From Candidatus Pelearchaeum maunauluense (GTDB lineage Archaea > Thermoproteota > Nitrososphaeria_A > Caldarchaeales > Caldarchaeaceae): a DNA stretch of 64,000 bases. The DNA lies in contig JANVYQ010000002.1 of the NCBI GenBank assembly GCA_030059675.1, positions 175,184 through 239,183 of the forward strand, in the 5' to 3' direction. The notes under the pieces are model-generated. The model saw only the letters and a program-made list of their open reading frames with translations. It did not search any database and had not been told where the DNA came from. Positions 45,004 through 53,951 of this stretch are shown in pieces. Numbering within the stretch: the stretch's first letter is position 1; each line of letters starts with the position of its first letter. A program made the position numbers and the translations under genes.

Positions 45004-45819
45004 TTGAGCTGCCCCGAATGCGGAAGCAGTGACATAAGGCTGGACGAGGAGTCGGGAGACCTCTTCTGCGCAGCCTGCGGGTATATAGTTGAGCAACGCG
45101 TAGCAACGCTAAAGCCAGATTCCAGAGAGCTCCTGGGGGCTGGAGCGCGGGTAGGCCCACCTCTCACAAGCCGCCTCCATGACCAGGGGCTTGGCTCCTT
45201 CATCCCGCAAAGAAATGAGCGACTAGCTAAGCTTCAGACGGTAGTGGCTACAGATAGCCATGTGGAGCGGCTCATGACGCGACTCTTAGGGGAGCTTCAC
45301 TGGTTGGCGAGCAGGCTTAAGGCTTCTGAAGATGTGGTTGAAATAGCCGCAAAATACTGTAGGCAGGCGATAGTTAAGCGCGTTGTGATTCGATGCTCGC
45401 GGGCAGCCGCTGCTGCCCTAATCTACATAGCCCTACGCGAGACTGGAATGATAAGACCGCTGCAAGAAGTAGCTTTAGCAGCCAACGCGCCGCTCAGGAT
45501 GGTCTTCCGCAGCTATCGTAAGCTTGTGCTGGAGTTGGGTCTAAAACCACGGCAAGAGGAGATACCTTACATTGTTTCCCTCCTGCTGAAGCGGCTGGAG
45601 CTTCCACACATTCTTGAAGAGCGGGCCATTGAGATTGTGGAGCTGCTAAAGAAACGCGGCCTAGTGCAGGGAAGGAAGCCGCAGGCCATTTCCGCCGCAG
45701 CCGTATACATGGCTGCGCGAGGTTCGGAGCATCGCGTCCCCCTAGCTAGGGTAGCGGCGGTAGCTGGGATAAGCGAGCCGACGCTAAGAAGCATAATAAA
45801 AGTCCTCAGAAGCTCATAA
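45004..45819 (+). CDS. tfb: Transcription initiation factor B (TFB)
   Basis: This 271-residue TFIIB homologue starts at TTG with the zinc ribbon CPECGSSDIRLDEESGDLFCAACG. The B-reader/linker reads VGPPLTSRLHDQGL. Two cyclin repeats follow; the second ends ISEPTLRSIIKVLRSS. This is shorter than many TFBs (about 300) because the linker is short. It closes the smc operon and overlaps the convergent FAD oxidase gene by 6 bases. Confidence 0.92.
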   Translation: MSCPECGSSDIRLDEESGDLFCAACGYIVEQRVATLKPDSRELLGAGARVGPPLTSRLHDQGLGSFIPQRNERLAKLQTVVATDSHVERLMTRLLGELHWLASRLKASEDVVEIAAKYCRQAIVKRVVIRCSRAAAAALIYIALRETGMIRPLQEVALAANAPLRMVFRSYRKLVLELGLKPRQEEIPYIVSLLLKRLELPHILEERAIEIVELLKKRGLVQGRKPQAISAAAVYMAARGSEHRVPLARVAAVAGISEPTLRSIIKVLRSS

Positions 45820-47067
45820 GCCCAGCCGCGAAGGAGAGAGAAGCTCAGCATACTTATTTTCCCTACCCATCACAAGGTCTGCAATAACTGCGCCTGTGAT
45901 GGCAGCCAGGGTAAGACCAAGCCTACAATGCCCAACAGCCACGTAGAGATTTTCAAAACCTTTTAGACGGCCCACTAATGGTATCGCGTCAGGACTACAC
46001 GGCCTAGCCCCATACCACCTCTCAATAACCTCCAACTCCCCAAACTGAGCGATGTACTTTGCCGCGTTTCTCCTGAGATACTCAAACCTGCTCTCACGGG
46101 GTTTTATATCCATGTAAGATAGCTCAAAGAACCCCGTAGACCTGAGATTACCCTCTTCCGTCTGTGTTGCCGTAATATGATAATCTCCCAACACTAATGG
46201 TCTTTTTATACGCTTGTTTGTTGGTGCCAGCTTTATCGCGTAGCCATAGCCCGCCGCTATAGGGAGTTTAATATCCAACGAGGCCAGTAGAGCGGGGGAA
46301 TGCGCTCCACATGCTACTATGAAGTTCTCAGACTTAACATACTCCTCCCCAACCTTGGCCGACACCACTCTTTCATTGGAATGTTCTAAGCGGGATACTT
46401 CCCCATCAATAATCTCTATACCTTTCTCCCCTACTATTCGCCGCATCTCCATAACTACTTTGGCTGGATTAGCCCACGCATCTTCCTCAAATAAAACCCC
46501 TCCCCTAATGTTCCGTGACAGTAGCGGTTCTTCCTCTATGCATTCTTCTCCCGAAAGTTCGCGTATTCTTGTTCCGAGAAGTTTAGCGTTTTCTCTGGCT
46601 TCCTCCAGCGTTTCGTCCAGCTTCTTTTTATCTTGGAAAACCTCCATAACTCCGCGCTGGTAGTATCCTACCTCTAGCTTCTCTTCCTTAACTACATGCT
46701 CAAACAGAGCTAGGCTATCTCTAGCCATCTCTTTTAATGTCTTTGCGTGGCTTAGTATCGTCGTGTGCCTGCGTATGAAGCGGTAAAGCCAGCCGCCTGG
46801 TAGTGATTCGCGGAGGAGGAAGGGGGTGGAGAGCTTGATGGGCGACTCTCTACCCAACTTCCAGCGTAGTAGTTGGAGCAGGCTCTCAGCCTCCGCTGTT
46901 GGAGAACCATATCCTGGGCAGACGAAGCCAGCATTACCCCACGAGGCCGCTCTACGCGGATCACCACCAGCTATAAGCGCTACTTGAAGCCCCTCTCTAC
47001 GAAGCATATAGGCTGAAAAGAGGCCTATAACGCCGCCTCCCAGCACGGCGGCCTCAAACCGCGACAT
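45814..47067 (-). CDS. FAD-dependent D-amino-acid/glycine oxidase-like dehydrogenase
   Basis: This 417-residue DAO-family flavoprotein starts FEAAVLGGGVIGLFSAYML (Rossmann), has SWGNAGFVCPGYG after the first helix as in DadA, and ends with RPCSPDAIPLVGRL and VAVGHCRLGLTLAAITG. It likely oxidises a D-amino acid, glycine or a related amine to a keto acid. No partner gene is nearby. DadA-like dehydrogenase and proline dehydrogenase beta-type enzymes cannot be told apart. Confidence 0.85.
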   Translation of the reverse strand: MSRFEAAVLGGGVIGLFSAYMLRREGLQVALIAGGDPRRAASWGNAGFVCPGYGSPTAEAESLLQLLRWKLGRESPIKLSTPFLLRESLPGGWLYRFIRRHTTILSHAKTLKEMARDSLALFEHVVKEEKLEVGYYQRGVMEVFQDKKKLDETLEEARENAKLLGTRIRELSGEECIEEEPLLSRNIRGGVLFEEDAWANPAKVVMEMRRIVGEKGIEIIDGEVSRLEHSNERVVSAKVGEEYVKSENFIVACGAHSPALLASLDIKLPIAAGYGYAIKLAPTNKRIKRPLVLGDYHITATQTEEGNLRSTGFFELSYMDIKPRESRFEYLRRNAAKYIAQFGELEVIERWYGARPCSPDAIPLVGRLKGFENLYVAVGHCRLGLTLAAITGAVIADLVMGRENKYAELLSPSRLGL

Positions 47068-47235
47068 CGCATACCACGCGCGTGGACTCTATATTAAGGA
47101 GAGCGGTTAAATAGGGGAGCCTAGTAATCGGCCAAAACAACCAAGATACCTTTCGTGTAAAACTTTTAAACAAGCACACACTATACATGCATGGAAGCTA
47201 GCTAAACGAAAGTAGTTTGTGGTGATTGATAGACT

Positions 47236-47619
47236 TTGCCTGTCAAGATGACAAAGCTGGAGGAAAGAGCGATTAAGCTACTCATGAAGTATGAGGGAAA
47301 GGGGATACTGCAGTCCGAGCTATGGCATAAGCTGGGCGTAACGAGTCGCGAGGGCTCTAGGATAGGTATTAAGCTGGAGAAGAAGGGTGTGGTTAAGCGG
47401 GTACGGGAGTTTGCCAACGATAGATGGACTAGGAGGCTTGTCCCACTCATCAAGCAGATAGACGTGCAGGTTCTTAACGGCGTTCCCTGCCCCTCATGCA
47501 TATACGATGGGGTATGCGGCCCCAACGGCGAGAAGTATTATGCTTCATGCCCGCTTATTGAGGAGTGGGTTTTAAAACACGCTGAGTGCAAAGAGAATGA
47601 GAACGATAGTAGGGAATAA
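47236..47619 (+). CDS. Archaeal RPC34-like winged-helix protein with 4Fe-4S motif
   Basis: This 127-residue protein starts at TTG 47236 after GGTGAT. It has an Lrp-like winged helix (KGILQSELWHKLGVTSREGSRI, KLEKKGVVKRVR) followed by a C-terminal motif CPSCIYDGVCGPNGEKYYASC, that is C-X2-C-X5-C-X10-C. As I recall this is the same spacing as the Fe-S cluster of the RNA polymerase III subunit RPC39/RPC34, whose archaeal homologue occurs in Thermoproteota and Thaumarchaeota. Role: a transcription initiation-associated or regulatory factor. The ftsJ-like gene begins 6 bp later. Confidence 0.72.
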   Translation: MPVKMTKLEERAIKLLMKYEGKGILQSELWHKLGVTSREGSRIGIKLEKKGVVKRVREFANDRWTRRLVPLIKQIDVQVLNGVPCPSCIYDGVCGPNGEKYYASCPLIEEWVLKHAECKENENDSRE

Positions 47620-47625
47620 ATAGCC

Positions 47626-48243
47626 TTGTCTAAGGAACGTTGGCTCCAGGAGAGGAGGCAGGACTATTATTGGCGTAAGGCCAAGGAGCTAGGGCTGCCC
47701 TCGCGGGCTGCATTTAAGCTGAAGGAGATTCAGCGGAGATGGCGCGTGATTAGGTCTGGGGACTATATCCTAGATTTGGGAGCGGCGCCTGGTGGGATGA
47801 CTGCGGTAGCCTCAAGGATAGCTGGCGAGCAGGGGCTTGTTGTGGCGGTTGATAGGGATGAGGTGAAGATAGGTGAGGTGCAAAACGTTGTGGTTATACG
47901 TAAAGATGTCTTCTCACCAAATCTAACCGGCTTACTCATGAGGGAAACGCGAGGCCGTCTTTTTGATACCATAATCTCAGACCTCTCACCACGCCATTCG
48001 GGGGATTACGAGCTTTTGGCGGTGCAGCAGCTTGATTTACTTCAACGTGTAGTAGAGATAGCTGAGGACTGTCTTAGGAGAAGAGGAAACCTAGTAGTGA
48101 AGGCGTTTGAGCATCCTACGCTTAGGAGTGTTGAGCAGTGGATGCACGGTAGTTTTTGGAAGTTTGAACGTTTCGTCCCGCGGGCTTCCAAGAAGAGGAG
48201 TTCTGAGGTTTTCATGATAGGCCTGGGATTTAAGCCGCGGTGA
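47626..48243 (+). CDS. rlmE: FtsJ/RlmE-family 23S rRNA 2'-O-methyltransferase
   Basis: This 205-residue Rossmann methyltransferase begins with LQERRQDYYWRKAKELGLPSRAAFKLKEI (the RxxYK-like region with the catalytic K), the SAM motif ILDLGAAPGGMT (about 47), IISDLSPRHSGD (catalytic D, about 118) and VKAFEHP (second catalytic Lys). This matches archaeal RlmE, which methylates U2552 equivalents in 23S rRNA. It starts at TTG, converges with trm1 (14-base overlap) and is co-transcribed with the RPC34-like gene. Confidence 0.9.
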   Translation: MSKERWLQERRQDYYWRKAKELGLPSRAAFKLKEIQRRWRVIRSGDYILDLGAAPGGMTAVASRIAGEQGLVVAVDRDEVKIGEVQNVVVIRKDVFSPNLTGLLMRETRGRLFDTIISDLSPRHSGDYELLAVQQLDLLQRVVEIAEDCLRRRGNLVVKAFEHPTLRSVEQWMHGSFWKFERFVPRASKKRSSEVFMIGLGFKPR

Positions 48244-49396
48244 GCAGGTCTTTTAATACCTCTGGGCTGGCGTCCGTTCTTAATCCAGAAGGGTCTATAT
48301 GAGTTAATGACGCCCTATAACCCGATGAGCGTAGGAGCTCAACTATTTTTCGCGGCGACTTGGGGCTTATGCGCAACCACCTCGCAAGGGCTGACGCGCT
48401 ATAGAAGCCCACAACCGCAGTGTCCTCCTCAGCTAGTTTACTCAGGAGCTTCTTAGCCTCCTCATACTCCGAGGAACGCTCAGCTGCTTGATGGACAAAC
48501 TCCGCATCGCTGGTAGCTTCCCGCCAAAGGGGGCCTGCCAGGCCGCGGCGCTGTCCGCAGCACGGACACCTTCGTTGGGGAGGCTCGTCAAGCGGCACGC
48601 TCTCTATATACATACATTGACGGCAATAGCTAACCCAGCCCAGCCTGCTTATCATGGCCCGTGCGCGCGACTTACCACGCTCAACAGCTACAAATACACG
48701 TATGAAATGCCGATGATAGAATGAGATGAGCGGCCTTACTCCAAGTCCTAGACGCATGGCTGTCCTAGCCAAAAATCCGAAAAGTATGCGGATGGCTAAA
48801 TCTTTGGAAAATTCACTATGTAGCGTTATTGCGTCATATTTACGTTGGCATGCCTTAGGAAAGGTACTAACAAGAGCGGCTAGGTCTGTAGCAGAGACCC
48901 CCAATACTCCGCCAGGCTTACAAGCGCGAAACGCGTTTTCTACAAAACGAACCGGAGGCCCCACGGGGTCTACATCAACATATGCAAATCTCTTTTCAGG
49001 CAAGTTATGCTGCGCTAGGAATATATTTCCATCCATTCTAGAGGTTTCCACTCTATCAGCCACTCCGTTAAACTCCGCATTGATATTCATGACTTTATAT
49101 GCGTATTTGTTTATGTCGTTGAGATAAGCCGTCTTAACATTATTGGCTTCCAGCAGTAGCCTAATCCCCCTAACACCCGACCCTGCAAGAGGCTCTGCTA
49201 TTGTTATGGGGGTGTTGAAGTAGGTGGATACTGTTATTATAGTCATATCACGGGAAAGTTTTGAGAATGGGTTGTAGAAGACTGGTGCCTTCGTGGGGGC
49301 TATCGGCTCGCCTGCCTTTGTCTCTGGAAATATGGGAGCCACAAACCTGGCTTTTCCCTCCTCATACCACCTATACGGGAACTCCAGCTCAAGCAT
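48230..49396 (-). CDS. trm1: tRNA (guanine26-N2/N2)-dimethyltransferase Trm1
   Basis: This 388-residue enzyme makes N2,N2-dimethylguanosine at tRNA position 26. It has the SAM motif IAEPLAGSGVRGIRLL (about 70), FAYVDVDPVGPPVRFVENAF (catalytic D-P-P-like, about 138) and a C-terminal zinc ribbon CRQC ... CPCCGQRRGLAGPLW (about 265-295), the standard archaeal Trm1 layout. It overlaps THEP1 by 8 bases and is the last gene of the nop5-fibrillarin-rnhB-THEP1 operon. Confidence 0.94.
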   Translation of the reverse strand: MLELEFPYRWYEEGKARFVAPIFPETKAGEPIAPTKAPVFYNPFSKLSRDMTIITVSTYFNTPITIAEPLAGSGVRGIRLLLEANNVKTAYLNDINKYAYKVMNINAEFNGVADRVETSRMDGNIFLAQHNLPEKRFAYVDVDPVGPPVRFVENAFRACKPGGVLGVSATDLAALVSTFPKACQRKYDAITLHSEFSKDLAIRILFGFLARTAMRLGLGVRPLISFYHRHFIRVFVAVERGKSRARAMISRLGWVSYCRQCMYIESVPLDEPPQRRCPCCGQRRGLAGPLWREATSDAEFVHQAAERSSEYEEAKKLLSKLAEEDTAVVGFYSASALARWLRISPKSPRKIVELLRSSGYRASLTHIDPSGLRTDASPEVLKDLLTAA

Positions 49397-49940
49397 GGCC
49401 TAAAAGCTCACCAGCTATCCTGCCAGCTATTAATCTAGGTATCTGAGAGCGGTTCTCCTCCGTTAATACAATGAGATTCCCGCCAGCGGCTGTTTTTACC
49501 TTTCTAACCAGCGGGTCATCCGCTTTTATATGCACAGTAACTACGGCCGGCTTGCTGCTTGAAAGTAGGGCTTCTACGCACTCGCGAAAACGACTGCTCT
49601 TCAATTCCATAGGACCAACCTCGTCCAGTATGGTTACATCACGCTCTCTGAGGGAGGAAAATACAGCTTCAACGCCTATGTTTTCAAGAGATGCTATATC
49701 AACCACATAACGGCCTACACGCGGCCCAGCTCCAGAGCCAGCCATAGCCAAGACGCCCCGCCTGCCGAAGGTTATGTCAATAATCTCAAAACCAACACGC
49801 CCAGAGCCCTTACGAATCTCCAACGTATACATTCCTCCAACACTTATGCCATGCCCCTGAAGGATGTCAGCAACCATTTTTATCGCGGTGGTCTTCCCTA
49901 TTCCAGGTCTTCCCGTCAAGGCATAGAAGAGGTGGCGCAT
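49389..49940 (-). CDS. NTPase of the THEP1 family
   Basis: This 183-residue P-loop NTPase reads LTGRPGIGKTTAIKMVA (Walker A), GGMYTLEIRKGSGRVGFEIIDI and VTILDEVGPMELKSS (Walker B), the THEP1/DUF265 nucleoside-triphosphatase signature. It hydrolyses several NTPs; its cellular role in archaea is unresolved. It sits 3 bp after rnhB in a dense RNA-processing operon, which hints at an RNA or nucleotide-related job (inference). Confidence 0.9.
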   Translation of the reverse strand: MRHLFYALTGRPGIGKTTAIKMVADILQGHGISVGGMYTLEIRKGSGRVGFEIIDITFGRRGVLAMAGSGAGPRVGRYVVDIASLENIGVEAVFSSLRERDVTILDEVGPMELKSSRFRECVEALLSSSKPAVVTVHIKADDPLVRKVKTAAGGNLIVLTEENRSQIPRLIAGRIAGELLGHA

Positions 49941-49943
49941 CTT

Positions 49944-50600
49944 TCAGTCAAACTCCTCCAACGTGAATTGCTTGGCTTTGGATACTGTCTCCCAATCAGC
50001 TCTCACTATATTGGGGAGGCTTCCGCGACGTAGATGTTCCTTTATGAAATGTATAGTTCGCGGGTCTGATGGATAGCCGGAGCCGAAGTCGCCGAACTCC
50101 GTGTGGAGCTTTTCAATCTCTGAGTCTCGTCTAACCTTTGCGATTATTGACGCAGCCGCAACCACTGGATTGTTAGCATCGGCCTTAACCATACATATAA
50201 TCTCAACACTATCATTCTGTAGTCTATTTCTCACGTATTCAGCGAAACGTGTAGTATTTCTATCAGGTGAGTCTATTATAACCCTGTTTGGCTTTATCTT
50301 GGATATAAGCGCAACGATGCGCTCAGCTTCCAGCAGGTTTATACCGCCGCGGCCGCGTCTCTTTAGCATCTCGTTCACCGACTCGGCGCTTATAACTTCA
50401 AGCTGTACAGAGTGAGCCATACTAGTTATGTGTGGCTGTAGCTCAAGTCTCTGTTCTGGCGTAAGTGTCTTAGAGTCTGCTACCCCCAGCCTAGCAAGCT
50501 TTGGAATCATCTCTTCATGTATGGAGTATGCAGCTATGACAAGAGGCCCTATAACCGACCCGCGTCCAGCCTCGTCAACACCGCACAGAAGGAGGCTCAA
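49944..50600 (-). CDS. rnhB: Ribonuclease HII
   Basis: This 218-residue enzyme cleaves RNA in RNA-DNA hybrids. The active site is present: GVDEAGRGSVIGPLVIAAY (DE), RVIIDSPDRN (D) and KADANNPVVAAASIIAKV (D near residue 140), with GSGYPSDPRT near the end. It is 3 bp downstream of fibrillarin on the minus strand. Confidence 0.95.
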   Translation of the reverse strand: MSLLLCGVDEAGRGSVIGPLVIAAYSIHEEMIPKLARLGVADSKTLTPEQRLELQPHITSMAHSVQLEVISAESVNEMLKRRGRGGINLLEAERIVALISKIKPNRVIIDSPDRNTTRFAEYVRNRLQNDSVEIICMVKADANNPVVAAASIIAKVRRDSEIEKLHTEFGDFGSGYPSDPRTIHFIKEHLRRGSLPNIVRADWETVSKAKQFTLEEFD

Positions 50601-50603
50601 GGC

Positions 50604-51299
50604 CTAGCCCCTAAACCGAGCAGCAACCATAACATGGTCTCTTTCATAAGGCTCTAGGCTTATGGTCTCCAGAACCTTAAAGCCTGACTCTGCCAGAATT
50701 TCTGTCTCCCGCCTAAATATGCGGTCAGGTTCTTCCACGCTATCTATGCTCCTAGCCTTAATCGCAACCAAGACACCGCCGCCCTCATTTAACATCTCCC
50801 GCGCGTTATCCGCGACTATCTTGGCTTGCTCAGGCTGGGCTACATCGCAATAAATAACATCAACCCCCCCGACCAGATACTTATACGAGGATGGATTCCG
50901 CGCATCGCCAACTATCGCAGCTACATTAGTCCTACGTTCAGCCACGTTTTGGAGAAACTGCATCATAACGCGTGGTGAGAAATCAACGCCATATAGAAAA
51001 CCTTCACTGCCGATAATATCAGATACGTGGCTTGCAGTAGTCCCAGTCGCGGCGCCTAGGTAGAGAACCCGCGAGCCTGGCTTTATGAATATCTCGCTTA
51101 TCCCACGCACTATGGCTGCTGCCAATTTACTTCTATAGTAGGACCAGAGCCGATATTCTTCGCCGCCAGCCTCTATCAGCTTCTCGCCATAGACGGAATA
51201 TCCGCGGGCTAGGTTCTTGGTCGCCAGATGTGTTTCACCACCGCTCTCAACCCAATACACTGCCCTAAACTTCTCGTGCTCCCTTACCTGTACAGTCAT
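50604..51299 (-). CDS. flpA: Fibrillarin, C/D box RNP 2'-O-methyltransferase
   Basis: This 231-residue protein is the methyltransferase of C/D box sRNPs. VLYLGAATGTTASHVSDIIG (about 80) is the SAM site, YGVDFSPRVMMQFL and VIYCDVAQPEQAKIVADNA (catalytic D) follow, and VAIKARSID (Lys) completes the K-D-K-H set. Its start overlaps the nop5 stop by 4 bases. Confidence 0.96.
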   Translation of the reverse strand: MTVQVREHEKFRAVYWVESGGETHLATKNLARGYSVYGEKLIEAGGEEYRLWSYYRSKLAAAIVRGISEIFIKPGSRVLYLGAATGTTASHVSDIIGSEGFLYGVDFSPRVMMQFLQNVAERRTNVAAIVGDARNPSSYKYLVGGVDVIYCDVAQPEQAKIVADNAREMLNEGGGVLVAIKARSIDSVEEPDRIFRRETEILAESGFKVLETISLEPYERDHVMVAARFRG

Positions 51300-52564
51300 C
51301 TCCTACCCCTCCTCCTCTTCTGATGCTTAATCGGCTGCTTAGGTCTTGGTGGCGGTTGCGCGTATTTACGTCTAATCTCCTCAACTCTCTTATCCAGTGC
51401 GCGTCTAAGCTCTGCGCTTCTATCCTCTTTTGTGAGGTAGTCTATGCGCGCTGCTATTGAGATTTTTGTGGCGAGGGCGCGCGCTATCTTGCCTCGCTGC
51501 CATCTGCTTGCCGAATGGACGTATGGGTGTTGGAAGATTACGCCATGCTTAGGTGCTCCCCTACCTGTGCGCAGGAATCGGAAGAGCGCCTTCTCAGCTC
51601 CCAAGACCTGAACCGTGCTGGCAGGCAGTTTAGCGAGCTTCTCAAGCCCCCCAGCCAGGGATATGAGCCTGCTACCGAGGACAGGCCCTGCGACAGCTGA
51701 TAAGTTGGGAGCCTCGGATGACATGAGAGACCTTATGTAGTTCTCCAGCCGCCCCTTAAGCGCTGCTGTCTCAAGCCCAAGATACGCTAATGCACGTATG
51801 GAATTAGCGTCTTCACGCGATAACTCAGCACCCAGAGAGCTTAACGCAGCTTCAACAACATCTTCAAGCCTCTTATGCGAGCCCAGCACATTCTTCACAG
51901 AATCAATACCAACATCGCTGCGGAAAGTTATGTGATAAACAAACTTTAGATAACTAATTGGATCTTGGAGAAGGTCTTCCAGTTCTGGGAAGTGTACGCC
52001 ATACCACTCGCGGACTCTTATGTATATCTGGTTCAGCTGTTTTTCAATATCGTCAAGCGCTCTTACCGCATGTACTATGTGTATATCTCTCCGTTCTACA
52101 GCTTCACGGAGCTTCATCCTTGCTAATATGTTGGCTACGCTTCGCGTCCAGTTGCGGTATTCCTCCCTCTTCAGTATCCCCGCCTTGTGTAGAGCTTCCT
52201 CCAAATCAGCCTGCGCCTGCTCTTCCACCGATAGCTCTAGACCCTCGCGGGCCAAGCGTCTCGCATAGTTGCCTAGCTCCTCACCCACTAGGACTATCCT
52301 CGAAAACCCTTTTGAGGCCAGCTCCTTTAAGAGTTCTGTAAGCTCGGAGGGTGGTTCAGGTGATGATGTAAGCCGTGAGAGTTTCTCGGCAGCTTCCTCA
52401 GGTGTTTCTCCCAGTTTTTTGAACGCTACCACTCCGCCGTCTTCCAGGGCTGCCAAGCCCACCGCAGACAGGATAACTCGCGCAGATGTCGCCATAACTT
52501 CCCATACTCTACCGTAAAGCCTGGTTTTGTGCGTTTCCATCGCGAAGGCTCTATATACCAGCAC
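51296..52564 (-). CDS. nop5: Nop5 (Nop56/58 homologue), C/D box sRNP scaffold
   Basis: Up to 422 residues are open, but the family-like N-terminus begins at MATSARVILSAVGLAALEDG, and ATG 52498 fits best with the TATA near 52551-52560, giving about 400 residues. The central coiled coil and Nop domain follow, with VAGPVLGSRLISLAGGLEKLAKLPASTVQVLGAEKALF and HGVIFQHPYV. The basic tail (PPRPKQPIKHQKRRRGRR) is typical. It joins fibrillarin and L7Ae on sRNA. It heads the operon and is divergent from S30e. Confidence 0.94.
   Translation of the reverse strand: MLVYRAFAMETHKTRLYGRVWEVMATSARVILSAVGLAALEDGGVVAFKKLGETPEEAAEKLSRLTSSPEPPSELTELLKELASKGFSRIVLVGEELGNYARRLAREGLELSVEEQAQADLEEALHKAGILKREEYRNWTRSVANILARMKLREAVERRDIHIVHAVRALDDIEKQLNQIYIRVREWYGVHFPELEDLLQDPISYLKFVYHITFRSDVGIDSVKNVLGSHKRLEDVVEAALSSLGAELSREDANSIRALAYLGLETAALKGRLENYIRSLMSSEAPNLSAVAGPVLGSRLISLAGGLEKLAKLPASTVQVLGAEKALFRFLRTGRGAPKHGVIFQHPYVHSASRWQRGKIARALATKISIAARIDYLTKEDRSAELRRALDKRVEEIRRKYAQPPPRPKQPIKHQKRRRGRR
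52551..52560. promoter_or_regulatory. Shared TATA element between nop5 and rps30e
   Basis: CTATATACCA reads as a TATA box on both strands. On plus it lies about 40 bp before the S30e ATG, and on minus about 55 bp before the nop5 start at 52498. It may serve both genes. Confidence 0.4.
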
Positions 52565-52596
52565 ATATGCAACACAACAGTAGAGGCGCGTGCATC

Positions 52597-52755
52597 ATGC
52601 CGAGCCACGGCAGCATAACGAAGGCCGGGAAGGTTAGAAGCCAGACGCCGAAGCTGGAGGCTAAGCCTAGAAAATCACCCATTCCAAGGGTCAGAAACAG
52701 GATGAACTATAATAGTCGTGTGCAGTCCCAGGCTAGTTCCAGGTCAACAGCGTAA
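52597..52755 (+). CDS. rps30e: Ribosomal protein S30e
   Basis: From ATG 52597 the 52 residues read MPSHGSITKAGKVRSQTPKL, then RVRNRMNYNSR, a clear archaeal S30e (HGSLTKAGKVR and RNRxNY hallmarks). The frame is open farther upstream (52564), but the conserved MPSHGS start fixes the true start. It is a monocistronic gene divergent from nop5. Confidence 0.92.
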   Translation: MPSHGSITKAGKVRSQTPKLEAKPRKSPIPRVRNRMNYNSRVQSQASSRSTA

Positions 52756-52844
52756 TCCTTCTTAACTTTTATTCTTATTGGGGGATGATGACTAACGTCC
52801 ATGTTGAGTTATGATGCAACGATGGGCAGTCTGACCCCCTCTTG

Positions 52845-53951
52845 CTACACCTCCGTGGTTGCCAGCTCTATCCTCGCTATCTCAACCGCCCCTGAGGGGC
52901 CTGGAGTTACAAAGACCTTATCTGGATACCTGAGCGCTATGTTGTTGAATACTTGGTGAACTGTGCTCGGTGTTGTCAATTTTCCCTCTTCCATGAGCTT
53001 ATAGCAGGTATATAGTTTAAGCATATCAAGCTTTACAGTCTTGAAGCCATCGCGCACAAACCTGCCATAACCCTCTATAAATGTCTGCGAAATCTCCTCG
53101 CGTGATGCTTGTTCCCACTCATGTAGGAGTGGGAAAACCTGTTCAAATAGGCTTTCCTCAAGCTTCTTAAGCGGCTGTCTTAACACCCTCTCAAACCTCT
53201 CAACAAATGCGAGCAACTCCTTGTTAACCGCGAACTTACCCCTACCCTCGCGCAAGAGTATCCCAAGGTCAACAAGCCATTCTAAACGTGGCGGAGCCAC
53301 ATGCCTATACTTAGCATACTGCCTACTCCTAATCCACTCAGATTTTGAAGCATAGCTCTGACGTTTCTCTTTAAACGTGCCAGCCTCGTCCAGCTCTTTT
53401 TTAATTAAGGGTCTTCTCTTAGGGTCTGCTGTAGGAAGGGCGCGGATAAGAGCTTCTGGGTATATGTCCTCCATAATCGCGTTCATGGCGTCGGTTCTGT
53501 TGAAACGCTGCCGCTGTAAAGACCAGAGAATAACCTCGCCTAAGAATGGATAATCATGATAGGCTAATGTGTGTAAGAAGAATGCCCGCTCAACTGGCGA
53601 GAGTTCCAATAACATATCATGCGATAGTCTTTCACGTCCCTCTATAACTGCATGGAATTTATATGCCGAGTCGAGCCTACTGTATATGCTGCCCATCAGT
53701 CCTCTTACTTGCGTCTTCCTGTCTATTATCCCTGTCTCAGAAGCTAGTGTTATGTAGTTCCGTACATTAACCTGGCTTGCTATTATGCCTGTTAAGATAG
53801 CGCCTTCGGGGGGCTTCTCCGCTTGTTTCACAAGCTCGTGAAGCAGTGATGCTAGATAGTCAAAGCTTTTAGGTGTGAAATCATCTGCCAGGCATGCTAT
53901 TAGGCGTAAATAGCCAAGACGGCAAACATCGCCATGTGCCTCATAAATCAT
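52845..53951 (-). CDS. Unknown 368-aa partner of the adjacent DNA methyltransferase
   Basis: A mostly helical soluble protein. The N-terminal two-thirds are alpha-helical (DYLASLLHELVKQAEK, LSPVERAFFLHTLAYH). A region with KEKRQSYASKSEWIRSRQYAKYRHVAPPRLEWLVDLGIL looks like a basic winged helix (about 200-240), and the C-terminal 100 residues contain another (EEISQTFIEGYGRF). No PD-(D/E)xK, HNH or GIY-YIG nuclease motif is visible. It starts ATGA-overlapped with the methyltransferase stop, so the two are translated together. It could be a DNA-recognition, restriction or regulatory subunit; this is inference only. Confidence 0.75.
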   Translation of the reverse strand: MIYEAHGDVCRLGYLRLIACLADDFTPKSFDYLASLLHELVKQAEKPPEGAILTGIIASQVNVRNYITLASETGIIDRKTQVRGLMGSIYSRLDSAYKFHAVIEGRERLSHDMLLELSPVERAFFLHTLAYHDYPFLGEVILWSLQRQRFNRTDAMNAIMEDIYPEALIRALPTADPKRRPLIKKELDEAGTFKEKRQSYASKSEWIRSRQYAKYRHVAPPRLEWLVDLGILLREGRGKFAVNKELLAFVERFERVLRQPLKKLEESLFEQVFPLLHEWEQASREEISQTFIEGYGRFVRDGFKTVKLDMLKLYTCYKLMEEGKLTTPSTVHQVFNNIALRYPDKVFVTPGPSGAVEIARIELATTEV

